A stretch of 34,266 bases of DNA from Candidatus Martarchaeota archaeon (lineage in GTDB: Archaea; Micrarchaeota; Micrarchaeia; Micrarchaeales; CABMGC01), in the NCBI GenBank assembly GCA_023379055.1, contig JAMCSX010000013.1:1-34266 (forward strand), written 5' to 3'. How positions within the stretch are numbered: the stretch's first letter is position 1; each line of letters begins with the position of its first letter. The translations under genes and the position numbers were made by a program. This document shows, piece by piece, positions 1-9,200 of the stretch. The notes under the pieces were generated by a model, which searched no databases, had not been told where the DNA came from, and worked only from the letters and a program-made list of their open reading frames with translations.

Positions 1-34
1 AAGCCCACGCCGTTTACGGGTGGGAGGATGTCAC
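1..34 (+). mobile_element. Right end (RE) of an IS200/IS605-type TnpB element lying upstream of the window
   Basis: AAGCCCACGCCGTTTACGGGTGGGAGGATGTCAC closely matches the RE of the complete element at 15797-15829 (GAAGCCCACACGATTTATCGGTGGGAGGATGTCAC); CCCAC..CCG-TTTA-CGG..GTGGG hairpin followed by AGGATGTCAC. Confidence 0.75.
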
Positions 35-64
35 ATATCCATGTAATTATTCCTATGTGCATAT

Positions 65-1414
65 ATGAAGACAAAGATAATTGCAACATATGGCCCGGCG
101 CTTAACAAGCCATCAGTGTTATCTAGGGCCATAAAGCACGTAGACATCTTCAGGCTGAACCTGTCACATGGCAGCGAGCGGAGCTGGCTGGAGTACATCG
201 AGAATATAAGGAAAGCTGCAAAGTCTGCTCATAAGGAGGTTGCACTCCTTGCAGATCTTCCAGGCCCAAAGATAAGGCTTGGCGATATAAAGAGTGGCAG
301 CATGGAATTGCACAGGGGCGACCACCTGAAGCTTGCATATGGAACATACACAGGCAACGCAGTCCCTCTGGAGTATGATATACATTCATATGTCAAGAAG
401 GGTTCTGTGCTTTCAATAGGTGATGGCAGCATAGACCTTGCAGTGGAAAGGGTCTCAGGCAAGTCGATATTCTGCAGGGCACTTGGTTCTGGCGCACTTC
501 TCAGCAGGAAGGGCATCAATATACGTAAGGGCAATGTCACTGCAGTACCACCTACCGCAGAGGACGTGAAGCTTGCAAGATTCGCAAAAAGGAATGATTT
601 TGACTTCATTGCACTCTCCTTTGTGAGGTCTGCTGACAATGTGCGTTTAATGAGGAGAAAGGCTCCTGGTGCATTCATAATATCAAAGATAGAGCGCGCG
701 GAGGCGGTACGTGAGATAGATGAGATATCGCGCGAATCGGATGCCATAATGGTGGCACGCGGAGACCTTGCTTTTGATGTTAAGATAGAAATGGTACCCA
801 TAATGCAATCAAGGATAATACGCTCGGCAAGGAGATTCTCAAAGCCAGTTATAGTTGCAACGCAGATGCTCGCAAGCATGGTAGAGAATCCAATGCCCAC
901 CAGGGCAGAGGTAAATGATATTGCAACTGCAGTGACAAGCGGTGCAGACTGCCTTATGCTGAGTGAGGAGACTGCCATAGGGAGATATCCTGTTGATGCG
1001 CTGCGCACACTCTCGGTAACCGCAAGGAATGCCGAGACAGTGACCCTGGCCCAGCCTTCATTCAAGATCACAGGGATAAGCGACAGCATAGCATTTGCAG
1101 CAGCTGAAATAGCAGACAATTACCGCACAGACTGCATATTTGCACCTACGCAGACCGGGAATACCGCAGTAAAACTGTCTGCCCTCAGGCCGAGGTCTGA
1201 GATAATAGCGCTCAGCAGATCGGAAAAGGTAAGAAGAATGCTTAATATATATCATGGCATACACAGCGAGAAGATAAACCGATACGATACTGTAGATATG
1301 ATGCTTAGGGAGATGAAAGTGCTCGCTGCGAGGAAGGGGATAAGAAGGTACATTGTGGTCTCCGGGTCGCCAAACCAGGCCGGCGGGACGAATACCTTAA
1401 AATATATAGAGTAG
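65..1414 (+). CDS. pyk: Pyruvate kinase
   Basis: MKTKIIATYGPAL..., FRLNLSHGS, ADLPGPKIRLG, MVARGDLAFDV, KPVIVATQMLASMVENPMPTRAEVNDIATAV, SGADCLMLSEETAIGRYPVDAL motifs. Confidence 0.97.
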   Translation: MKTKIIATYGPALNKPSVLSRAIKHVDIFRLNLSHGSERSWLEYIENIRKAAKSAHKEVALLADLPGPKIRLGDIKSGSMELHRGDHLKLAYGTYTGNAVPLEYDIHSYVKKGSVLSIGDGSIDLAVERVSGKSIFCRALGSGALLSRKGINIRKGNVTAVPPTAEDVKLARFAKRNDFDFIALSFVRSADNVRLMRRKAPGAFIISKIERAEAVREIDEISRESDAIMVARGDLAFDVKIEMVPIMQSRIIRSARRFSKPVIVATQMLASMVENPMPTRAEVNDIATAVTSGADCLMLSEETAIGRYPVDALRTLSVTARNAETVTLAQPSFKITGISDSIAFAAAEIADNYRTDCIFAPTQTGNTAVKLSALRPRSEIIALSRSEKVRRMLNIYHGIHSEKINRYDTVDMMLREMKVLAARKGIRRYIVVSGSPNQAGGTNTLKYIE

Positions 1415-1421
1415 CAAGACT

Positions 1422-2051
1422 GTGCATATTATGCAATTCATCATACTCTCAATCATGTCTATGTTCTCCAGCACTTACGCAAATATAAGTGCACTCATAA
1501 TTGCGCATTACTCGCTTGCAATAATATTGCTGATGACACTTGAAAGCGCATCACTGCCGATACCAAGCGAAGTCGTGCTCCCAATTGTTGGAGATCTCAT
1601 AGCAAGAGGCATCCTTAATCCGTACATCGCATATATGGCTGCGCTTGTTGGCACGTTTATTGGCATAACCATAGATTATCTTATAGCGTATCTGCTTGGC
1701 AAGGAGGTCATATACAAGCATTTGCGCCTGTTCCACATAAAGAAGGAATCACTTGACGCGTTCGACAGCTGGTTCAGCAGAAATGGCTCGTTTGCGGTAT
1801 TTGTGTCGCGCCTGCTGCCCATCGTGCGGGGCTTGATAAGCCTTCCTGCGGGATTTGCACAGATGTCCCCAAAGAGATTCTACCTATATTCCATTGCAGG
1901 CGCAGCGATTTGGAATGCCGCGCTCATGGCATTCGGATATTACGCCCTCTCGGCATCAAATGCCCAGATGCTTCTTGCATCAATAGCAGTACTGTCCATA
2001 GTATTATACCTTATCTATGAAGCCTTCCTGAAAAGAATGATGAGATCGTAA
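1422..2051 (+). CDS. DedA/SNARE-associated family membrane protein
   Basis: LESASLPIPSEVVLPIVGDL, GxxxGxxxxYxxAYLLGKE, SRLLPIVRGLISLPAGFAQMSPKRF; multiple TM segments. Confidence 0.88.
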   Translation: MHIMQFIILSIMSMFSSTYANISALIIAHYSLAIILLMTLESASLPIPSEVVLPIVGDLIARGILNPYIAYMAALVGTFIGITIDYLIAYLLGKEVIYKHLRLFHIKKESLDAFDSWFSRNGSFAVFVSRLLPIVRGLISLPAGFAQMSPKRFYLYSIAGAAIWNAALMAFGYYALSASNAQMLLASIAVLSIVLYLIYEAFLKRMMRS

Positions 2052-2375
2052 TCAGGATGGCTCAAGTATGTAGTTTTTCACTATCTTTATTACCTGGTCT
2101 ATTGCCCGCTTTATGTCTGCCTCGGTCTTTGCTCCGGTGCAGATGATCTTGCCGTTCTTGAAAAGGAGCAGCGCGGTCTTGGGTTCGTGTATTTTGCATA
2201 TTGCACCGGGAAACTGCTCGGGTTCATAGTCTACGTCTGCAGATGCCTTTGCTATGCCATAAAGATCCAGGTCTACCCCAAGGCTTGCACTCGCAACTAT
2301 ATTTTCTATCTTGAATTTAGGGTTGAGCGTGACCCTCTTACCTGACTTTGTATGCGCAGTTTCAACTTTTCCCAT
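2052..2375 (-). CDS. tbp: TATA-box-binding protein, single TBP repeat (107 aa)
   Basis: FKIENIVASASLGVDLDLYGIAKASADVDYEPEQFPGAICKIHEPKTALLLFKNGKIICTGAKTEADIKRAIDQVIKIV is one complete TBP repeat; no second repeat upstream or downstream in any frame. Confidence 0.88.
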   Translation of the reverse strand: MGKVETAHTKSGKRVTLNPKFKIENIVASASLGVDLDLYGIAKASADVDYEPEQFPGAICKIHEPKTALLLFKNGKIICTGAKTEADIKRAIDQVIKIVKNYILEPS

Positions 2376-2394
2376 TATACCACTGCCTTTAAAT

Positions 2395-2425
2395 AGGCAC
2401 TGAAAGGTATTTATATATATTTGTG
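2395..2425. promoter_or_regulatory. Divergent AT-rich promoter region between tbp and rpl21e
   Basis: TATTTATATATATTTGTG upstream of rpl21e and TTTAAATAGG nearer tbp in the intergenic gap of divergent genes. Confidence 0.45.
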
Positions 2426-2468
2426 TAGCAACAATCGTATTTACATATCATCAGTTAGGCTGATTTTA

Positions 2469-2759
2469 ATGACACAGAAATCCCATGGACTCTTCGCAGG
2501 CAGGACAAGGAATCTTACAAGGCACTCAAGACCCTCAAGGCTTGGCATAACAAGGCTCATAAAGGACTTTAAGGTAGGCGATAGGGTAATCATCTCCCCG
2601 AAGTCTAATCTCAATAACATCCCACATCCAAGGTATAGGGGCCGGGTGGGCAAGGTTACGGAGAAGAGGGGAGACGCATACGTAGTGGAGATCTGGACAT
2701 CAAAGTCAACATCAAGGAGCATAATAGTGCCGCAGATGCACCTTGAGAAGTCTGCCTAG
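2469..2759 (+). CDS. rpl21e: 50S ribosomal protein L21e
   Basis: MTQKSHGLFAGRTRNLTRHSRPSRLGITRLIKDFKVGDRVIISPKSNLNNIPHPRYRGRVGKVTEKRGDAYVVEIW..KSTSRSIIVPQMHLEK; start placed at internal Met rather than the ORF-track start at 2421. Confidence 0.92.
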   Translation: MTQKSHGLFAGRTRNLTRHSRPSRLGITRLIKDFKVGDRVIISPKSNLNNIPHPRYRGRVGKVTEKRGDAYVVEIWTSKSTSRSIIVPQMHLEKSA

Positions 2760-2768
2760 AGTTCCATT

Positions 2769-3770
2769 TCACAGACTTCCGAATGAACTGAAGAAGTTGC
2801 CCATGAGCACGGACACGACGAAGAATATGGCCAACCCGAGAATTATGAAGATTGGCAGATATTTCAGTCCACGCAGCGGCCTGCCCGTTGAGATTGCAGA
2901 TATGATGAATGCGCCAAATCCTGCAATCACTACTATGGCCAGCAGCGAGAAATAAAAGTATGCCTGCGGCGTTATGAGAGGCTTTGACAGTTTAAGGAAT
3001 GATACGCCAAAGGAAGGCACTGACGTAATGCTTCCCAGTGATATCTTTGACCATACTGCCGAGGTTACCTTTATCATCTGACTGGTGAGCGCATATAGCG
3101 TAGGCGCGCCAACAAGTGCCGCGAACGCTATGAATATCGTGTACATGAAAAGCTGGCCCGAAACCTCCTTCTGCACAATGTCCTCGCTTCTCAAGTCCTT
3201 GGCTATCTGGTTGAGAAGGTCTGCCAGCCCGCCTCCGTACTGCTCTGCCTCTATTATTATCCTCACTGTCCTCCTCAGGGTGACGGATCTGTACCTGTTT
3301 GCAAGCTGGCTGAACGCGTTGTGGAGCGTCTCACCAGAATAAAGCTGTTTTCCAAGTATGTTTATGTCGTCTCCGAGGTACTTAAATTCCGGCCTTACTG
3401 CCATTATCATTGCCCTTGAAAGTGATATGCCGCTCCTTATGTTTGCTGAAGTAAGCTGAAGGTAGTCTGGCAGCACTGCCTCCACAAAATCCTTCCTCTG
3501 CTCTATCTTAAGTTCAAGGATTGAGTAGAGAAGCACCTCGTACATTAAGCTTACGAACACACCTCCAAGCAGCGCAGGTCCTGCGCCTATTGTCGTGAAT
3601 ATCTCCAATGCGAATGATACGGCTACAGTTATCGCAATCCACCCAAGTATAGCGGCCTCTATGAAGGTGTCTGCGCTTGTCTTCACCCCTGCCAGGTCAA
3701 GCTCCTCGGATATGGCGCGCGCCACGTTCCTTCCTACAAGCCTCTCGAATACTATTGCCATAAATGTCAC
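2769..3770 (-). CDS. Type II secretion system F / TadC / FlaJ-like membrane protein
   Basis: Polytopic protein with cytoplasmic F-domain-like segment (DFVEAVLPDYLQLTSANIRSGISLSRAM...ETLHNAFSQLANRYRSVTLRRTVRIIIEAEQYGGGLADLLNQIAKDLR), downstream of a secretion ATPase. Confidence 0.85.
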   Translation of the reverse strand: MTFMAIVFERLVGRNVARAISEELDLAGVKTSADTFIEAAILGWIAITVAVSFALEIFTTIGAGPALLGGVFVSLMYEVLLYSILELKIEQRKDFVEAVLPDYLQLTSANIRSGISLSRAMIMAVRPEFKYLGDDINILGKQLYSGETLHNAFSQLANRYRSVTLRRTVRIIIEAEQYGGGLADLLNQIAKDLRSEDIVQKEVSGQLFMYTIFIAFAALVGAPTLYALTSQMIKVTSAVWSKISLGSITSVPSFGVSFLKLSKPLITPQAYFYFSLLAIVVIAGFGAFIISAISTGRPLRGLKYLPIFIILGLAIFFVVSVLMGNFFSSFGSL

Positions 3771-4774
3771 GTTGTGAATGCGGGCCTCGATGAAGTCACG
3801 AGGTTCAGGAACACCACCTGAAGCACTATAATGCCTGCAGCTGCAAACAGCAGCGTTGTATTGGTTATCGGTATGATGCTTATGAATGAGGACATTATTG
3901 ATGCGACAGCAAGACCCATGCTCGGAAATATGACCCCGAAGAGCATATAGAACATCGCTATCGCATTAAGCTTCTGGCCGTATCTCCTCAACTCTATCAC
4001 CCTCTCCTGGCTGACGTCGCTGACCACCTCCTGTATCGCGGTTATTATGTCAGCGCCAACGCGTATCGATGTGCTTGCCTGCAGCATGAGCCTCTTGAAG
4101 GTCTTCGACTGGCTCTTTGCGCTTACCTCGTCTACCGCCTGTTCCATTGGCATGCCCAGCTGTACCCTGTCTATTATCTTCTTGAACTCGGTGCTTGCCG
4201 CCCCGTAGCCCGTGCTTACAGTTACCATCGCGTTGAAGAGGGGAAGTCCGGATCTCATGCTCACTATCATGTCCCTCGCAGCGAATAGTATGTCCTTCTC
4301 AACATCCTTTCCCATGGCCCTTATTTTATTGACAGGATATGAGAGCAGGGCCTGGTAAGAGCTGAAGTATGCTGCCATGCCGATGAGCACAATGAGTAAA
4401 AGTACCAATCCGGTTACAGGGATTCCGCCGGCGAACACCACGAGTCCGACAGCAATCACAGCTGCAATTGCGATAATCTCGGCCTTCCTCACGCACTGGC
4501 CAACATATGCCTCGGGCGAGACCCTCATTCCCATCTCAATAAGCGAGGCTGCAAGCTCTGCCCGGGCTGACGAGGCCAATGTCCCAAATCCCTTGCCAGG
4601 TGCTGCAGCATTCTGCTGCGCTGCAGGCAGGCTCTTACCGACAGGTTCTGTCTCCTTGTATATGGGCTTAGGCTTTATCGTGAAGAAAAGTATCTTTCTG
4701 GCCTTTGTAAATCCGACTATCTGCCTGTCTATCCTTTTTTTATTGCCAAGCCTCAAACCATCAACCCAATCCAA
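3767..4774 (-). CDS. Type II secretion system F / TadB / FlaJ-like membrane protein
   Basis: ILFAARDMIVSMRSGLPLFNAMVTVSTGYGAASTEFKKIIDRVQLGMPMEQAVDEV...FKRLMLQASTSIRVGADIITAIQEVVSDVSQERVIELRRYGQKLNAIAMFYMLFGVIFPSMG; overlaps neighbour by 4 nt. Confidence 0.85.
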   Translation of the reverse strand: MDWVDGLRLGNKKRIDRQIVGFTKARKILFFTIKPKPIYKETEPVGKSLPAAQQNAAAPGKGFGTLASSARAELAASLIEMGMRVSPEAYVGQCVRKAEIIAIAAVIAVGLVVFAGGIPVTGLVLLLIVLIGMAAYFSSYQALLSYPVNKIRAMGKDVEKDILFAARDMIVSMRSGLPLFNAMVTVSTGYGAASTEFKKIIDRVQLGMPMEQAVDEVSAKSQSKTFKRLMLQASTSIRVGADIITAIQEVVSDVSQERVIELRRYGQKLNAIAMFYMLFGVIFPSMGLAVASIMSSFISIIPITNTTLLFAAAGIIVLQVVFLNLVTSSRPAFTT

Positions 4775-5516
4775 TCTTGCGAGCTATCTCTGCAAGCCTT
4801 GCATCCCTTATTTCTGACAGTCCTGGCTGGACATTCCCAGGTTGCGCTGACCTATCTGCCAGCAGCCCTTTTATCTCAATTTTTATTATGTCGAGCTGCC
4901 CCCCTGTCAGAGAATTGCTGTCTATTACGCTGTTTATCTTTTCAAGTTCTATTATCTGGTCCTGCAGCGAGAGCCCTGGGAGCACAAGCGGCTGCTGCTT
5001 CATCGCCGTCTCGCGTTTTGCTGGTGCAGAGGGGCCATTCGGCTGCTTCTGCCCGGACACTGGATTCCTCTTCAGACTTCCATTTGCAGCCTTTGCCTCT
5101 GACCGCCACCTAATCCTGTCAGAGAACTCTCCCTCAGCCTTGGATATAAGGGAGCCTAGCTCCCTTGCTATCGCATCCTCTTTCTCCCTTGCAATATTCA
5201 TGCCCGTCGCCTCCGCGCCGCGCACTCCTGTCCCAAACGACTTTATCTCCGACCTCACCGCGTTCACCGAGCCCTGCATGCGCGCGACTGCGGCGCTGCC
5301 TGTTGCCTGCACCCTCTGCGCCTCTGGCGCGCGTTCTGAGGCAGCAGTCCGCTCCGTCGATTCGATAAATGTGAGGGTGCTCTCCACCTCCACGTCCGTG
5401 TACTTCCTGATTGCCACTTCAGGCCCGAGATCGTACACGTCTACTGCAGCCTGGCTGCCACCTGTACCCGACGTCTCAGCCGCGCCTATGGCCTGCACAG
5501 ATTCTTCGTAATTCAT
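4761..5516 (-). CDS. Hypothetical protein within secretion operon (polar, low-complexity/coiled)
   Basis: Overlaps both neighbouring ORFs by a few nt, same strand; no recognisable domain. Confidence 0.75.
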   Translation of the reverse strand: MNYEESVQAIGAAETSGTGGSQAAVDVYDLGPEVAIRKYTDVEVESTLTFIESTERTAASERAPEAQRVQATGSAAVARMQGSVNAVRSEIKSFGTGVRGAEATGMNIAREKEDAIARELGSLISKAEGEFSDRIRWRSEAKAANGSLKRNPVSGQKQPNGPSAPAKRETAMKQQPLVLPGLSLQDQIIELEKINSVIDSNSLTGGQLDIIKIEIKGLLADRSAQPGNVQPGLSEIRDARLAEIARKIGLG

Positions 5517-7039
5517 CGACTCAGTCCAAGAAGTTCTGGGGTGTATTTGGCATTCTCATCGACAAGCTTCACTATCCTGTCCTTGTCTTTGTAGTATTCA
5601 GCTATCACATATCCTGAGGCATCCACCCCTATTATATTGTTTCCAACCATCCAGTTCATTATCTTAACCTTCTCGTTGAGGCTCTCCTGAAGCTCTGGCT
5701 GTGTGTATCCTGCATAGAGCAATATTATATCAGATAGCCTCGACATGTTGGAGACCCGGGATACGGCATCCTCCCTCATGTTCCACCTGTACAGCACAGC
5801 GGCGTCGCCGGACTGCCCCATCTCGCCGAACTCAAGCACCCTCCTTATTCCAAGCCGCCTGTGCCTGAACAGAGACACTATGCCTCCAACAGAGTTAAGC
5901 ATTATCTTCGGTATCTCTATGGGCGGATTTGTCATCCTTATTACAGTGTCTAGAACGTTGTCTGCATGTATTGTCCCGTATACTGCGTGTCCCGTATGTA
6001 TTGCCTCAAATAGCGTCTGGCCATCATATTTTGACCTTACCTCCCCGACAAGTATTATGTCGGGTCTCTGCCTGAGCGAGTTCACCATCAGATTGTAAAG
6101 CCCGACCTCCCCCTTACCCTCCGGATTGGGCGGCCTTGTGAGCATTGGAACCCATTGGAGGAAGTTTGGAAGCGTGAGCTCCCTTGTCTCCTCTATCGAT
6201 ATTATCCTCCTGCTCGGAGGCATGAGCATAGACATTGCATTGAGGAAGCTCGTCTTTCCGCTTGCTGTGCCTCCTGATATCAGCAGGCTTATCTCGTTCT
6301 GCACGCACTCCCATATTATGGCTGCGACCTCCGGAGACACAGTCTTGTTTGCAATGAGCGCTGGCATGGTCCACGGATTCTTCGTGAACTTCCTTATTGT
6401 TATCGTATTGCCGTTCTGCGATATCGGAAAGAGCGTTGCGTTTACCCTGGATCCGTCCGCAAGCTCGGCGTCCATAAGCGGTGACAGAGTGCTTATCTGC
6501 CTCCCTATGCGCCTTCCTATTGCCTCCGCATGATCGTAGATTACCTCATCGCTGAAGAGCTTCAGGCTGGACTTGCACCACCCGTACTTCTTGTGGAATA
6601 CCCAAACCCCCTCCTTCGAAGAGTTTACTGCTATCTCTTCAAGGCTGTCGTCTGCCAGGAGCACCTCGAGGTCGCCCAGGCCGAGCATTATGTTGATTAT
6701 GTAGGCTATCAGCACCTTCTTCGTGTCCTCCTTTGTCCCGGGAAGATACTTGTCTATCACCACGCGCGCAGCGTTGGTGTACTTTACCGTGAGCTCCTTT
6801 GCATATTCCTGGTCTGCCATCTTCGCGGTGTCTATCGGCACTATGCTAAGAAGCTCCTGCCTAAGCGACGTAAGAAGCACGCGTGTCGCCTCACCGACCC
6901 CTGGCATTATCACGTCGTATACCGGCACAAATTCGCCGGTGTCAATTATGTGTATGTGCGCCACTATGCCATTCGCGTCCAGGTCATATGATTCGTACTC
7001 CTTTTTAGTGCCAGCAGGCTTTTTTTCCTCATTTGCCAT
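5513..7039 (-). CDS. Type II/IV secretion system ATPase (GspE/VirB11-like)
   Basis: Walker A LLISGGTASGKTSFLNAMSMLMP, RIISIEETRELTLPN, VNSLRQRPDIILVGEVRSKYDGQTLFEAIHTGHAVYGTIHADNVLDTVIRM; start at MANEEKKPAG preferred over ORF start 7117. Confidence 0.92.
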   Translation of the reverse strand: MANEEKKPAGTKKEYESYDLDANGIVAHIHIIDTGEFVPVYDVIMPGVGEATRVLLTSLRQELLSIVPIDTAKMADQEYAKELTVKYTNAARVVIDKYLPGTKEDTKKVLIAYIINIMLGLGDLEVLLADDSLEEIAVNSSKEGVWVFHKKYGWCKSSLKLFSDEVIYDHAEAIGRRIGRQISTLSPLMDAELADGSRVNATLFPISQNGNTITIRKFTKNPWTMPALIANKTVSPEVAAIIWECVQNEISLLISGGTASGKTSFLNAMSMLMPPSRRIISIEETRELTLPNFLQWVPMLTRPPNPEGKGEVGLYNLMVNSLRQRPDIILVGEVRSKYDGQTLFEAIHTGHAVYGTIHADNVLDTVIRMTNPPIEIPKIMLNSVGGIVSLFRHRRLGIRRVLEFGEMGQSGDAAVLYRWNMREDAVSRVSNMSRLSDIILLYAGYTQPELQESLNEKVKIMNWMVGNNIIGVDASGYVIAEYYKDKDRIVKLVDENAKYTPELLGLSR

Positions 7040-8276
7040 CAGAATCACCATCTCCATTTTCCTTCCCAACCTTTTCCCCTTTCCCATTTCCAAGAGCCCT
7101 GAATTTGTCCCCAACACCGTTGAGCTTCCCGTTTAGCTCCCCTACCGACTCGGTTACCTTCGCGGACTTTTTCCTTATCGACTCCGCCGACGTTGTCTGT
7201 ACTGCCCTCTTCTCAGAAAGTATGCGTGCATCATCCTTCATCCTCTTAAGCTTGTCCAATAGTACATCCCTCTCCTTGCCGACCTCATCAAGATCCTTTT
7301 TTATGCCAACAAGTCCGCTGTTAAGCTCTCCGATACTTCCAAGATCCCTTTTCATATTATCCACCTCAGGCCTGAGCTCGGACATGCTGGAGTTGACAGA
7401 CTTCGAGAGCCTTGCTATCTCGTTAGTCCCACTAGTGAGCTCATCAAGCACCCTCCTGCCAGCCTCACCGGTGTGCCTTATGGCTGCATCAGACGCCCTT
7501 TTGTATTCTGCAATGGATTTCTCGTAGTCGTCTATCTGATTATCCTCAAATTCAAGTATCTTGGCAAGCTCGTCGTGTCTCTCCCTTATCTTGCGCGATA
7601 TCTCAAGCGCATTCTTCCTGTACTGGTATATGACCGATTCAAGGCTCTTTGACATCTCGCCGATGTTCCTGTCATATGCCTCGAGCTGGCCGTGCAGGTC
7701 CTGCGATACTGCACGTGCATTGTTCGTGTCTGCAGTAATTCCCGACAGGCTTGCAAGATATTTCTGTACGGTCTCCAGGTCGGCCTGCGCCTTCTCCGAC
7801 ACGCTCTTTATGTGGGCAGTGCGCTTCTCCATCTTCTTCTCCACTCCCTCTATGTAGCCCTCTATCCTGTTTACCCTGTCTAGCATGTCCTTTACTCCCT
7901 TGTATTTTGTCCTGAACAGCTCATCTATCCTGAGAAGACCTCTGCTGAATTCTTCTATCCTTGCAGACACCTGATTTACTACTGCAATCTGGGAATCAAG
8001 CTCTTCTTCAAGATGCGCGGACTCTGCCTTTGCAACTGACCGCTCCACTGCGGTGCCTGCGTGCAGGCCGGTGACAGGCGAAAGAAAGGCGCGTCCTCCC
8101 TTGTATATTATGCGCAGTATGTTTGCCTTTTCAAGCACATTCGCCCATCCGAGTATGACTGATTCATTGACACCGAGCGCATGCGCCACTGCAGTTACGT
8201 CCGTCTCCCCGTGCTCGTTCAGGTATGCCACGAGGGCGTCTATGCTTGTCTTAACTTCCTGGTCGGCCATTCCCAA
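7029..8276 (-). CDS. wHTH N-terminal domain plus long coiled-coil protein, first gene of secretion operon
   Basis: VKTSIDALVAYLNEHGETDVTAVAHALGVNESVILGWANVLEKANILRI.. (wHTH-like) followed by heptad-rich helices. Confidence 0.75.
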   Translation of the reverse strand: MGMADQEVKTSIDALVAYLNEHGETDVTAVAHALGVNESVILGWANVLEKANILRIIYKGGRAFLSPVTGLHAGTAVERSVAKAESAHLEEELDSQIAVVNQVSARIEEFSRGLLRIDELFRTKYKGVKDMLDRVNRIEGYIEGVEKKMEKRTAHIKSVSEKAQADLETVQKYLASLSGITADTNNARAVSQDLHGQLEAYDRNIGEMSKSLESVIYQYRKNALEISRKIRERHDELAKILEFEDNQIDDYEKSIAEYKRASDAAIRHTGEAGRRVLDELTSGTNEIARLSKSVNSSMSELRPEVDNMKRDLGSIGELNSGLVGIKKDLDEVGKERDVLLDKLKRMKDDARILSEKRAVQTTSAESIRKKSAKVTESVGELNGKLNGVGDKFRALGNGKGEKVGKENGDGDSDGK

Positions 8277-8300
8277 TCGCTATAATCTATTATCTTCAAG

Positions 8301-8308
8301 CTTATAAA
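8301..8308 (-). promoter_or_regulatory. TATA box of secretion operon
   Basis: TTTATAAG on minus strand, about 25-30 nt upstream of the ATG at 8276, consistent with a leaderless archaeal promoter. Confidence 0.55.
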
Positions 8309-8423
8309 ACTAATCTGCACTGCGCAGCCGCGCCTGCCCTGCCAAGCGCCGCAGCTGCAGCCAGTTGCAGAGCATATCTTTATTAATTTTTTTGACACAA
8401 TACATCCTATTGTTGTGATTGGG

Positions 8424-8585
8424 ATGACAAAAGGAAGAACTAAGAGCCCGCGAAGATTGTCAAAAGGCGCTTTTTCTGCAAAGTATACTGCAAGGGTGAG
8501 GCGCATGTCAAATGCTGCGCTTGTTGCGTCTATTGCAGTCATACTGATTGTAGTGGTTGTATTGATAATAGTAGGATCCTTCTGA
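8424..8585 (+). CDS. Small (53 aa) single-TM basic protein
   Basis: MTKGRTKSPRRLSKGAFSAKYTARVRRMSNAALVASIAVILIVVVVLIIVGSF*; basic N-terminus plus C-terminal TM helix; below the length cutoff of the ORF track; AT-rich promoter-like TTTATTAATTTTTTT upstream. Confidence 0.6.
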   Translation: MTKGRTKSPRRLSKGAFSAKYTARVRRMSNAALVASIAVILIVVVVLIIVGSF

Positions 8586-8659
8586 AGGCAAATCCAATCC
8601 AGAAGGAAACCTGCATAAACCGGCAGCCTGTTTTTATAGGTTTGTGGCGTAAAGATATC

Positions 8660-9200
8660 TATGGCAGTCCAGCTCTGGCAGTGAATCCGTCACAAACGCA
8701 TACATTCTGGGCGCAATAATCATAATCGCCCTCCTCGCCATATTTCTATACGTATTCTTCGGCTCAGGTGCTGTCTTATCCCGGCCATTGCCACAAAGAC
8801 TACGACATACGCGACTACAACTTCCCTTGCCACAAGCACCGTGACCACAACAACCCATGCAAACATTATTGCCTCGGTGCCAATAACAATATACAACAAC
8901 CAGACCTTTGCATCAGGTTCCCAGTTTCAGCAGATGATCGCAGTGACATCCTCCAACCGATAAATCATGTGGGCTTCCAATGGTGTCTTTTTGATTGGTC
9001 ATCGTGAAACGCCAAGCGTAATTCCTGATTCAACGATCATGCCTGCAGCCTCCTTTTGAGGTGCAGAGGCAGAATCTCCAGAGGCGTATCTTCCCCTTGC
9101 CCAGAGGTATGCAAACGGCTTTGGGCCAATACTGTGGATAGGGAAGAAATCGTACCCGCCTGGCTGCGTTATGCCAGAGGCGGTTGTCGGCCAGGTCTCC
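8660..9200 (+). pseudogene. Decayed secreted/surface protein gene (Thr-rich stalk plus DUF2341-like N-terminal fragment)
   Basis: Frame-broken pieces: SSGSESVTNAYILGAIIIIALLAIFLYVFFGSG, then in another frame IATKTTTYATTTSLATSTVTTTTHANIIASVPITIYNNQTFASGSQFQQMIAVTSSN followed by stops; TTTTTATAGG promoter about 25 nt before an ATG that runs into an early TGA. Confidence 0.45.

Noticed and set aside
229-1119. 296-aa minus-strand ORF antisense to pyruvate kinase
   Set aside because: Shadow ORF of a clearly coding gene; Ser-rich translation with no motif.
8240-8542. 100-aa minus-strand ORF upstream of the secretion operon
   Set aside because: Covers the operon promoter and the opposing 53-aa ORF; no motif.
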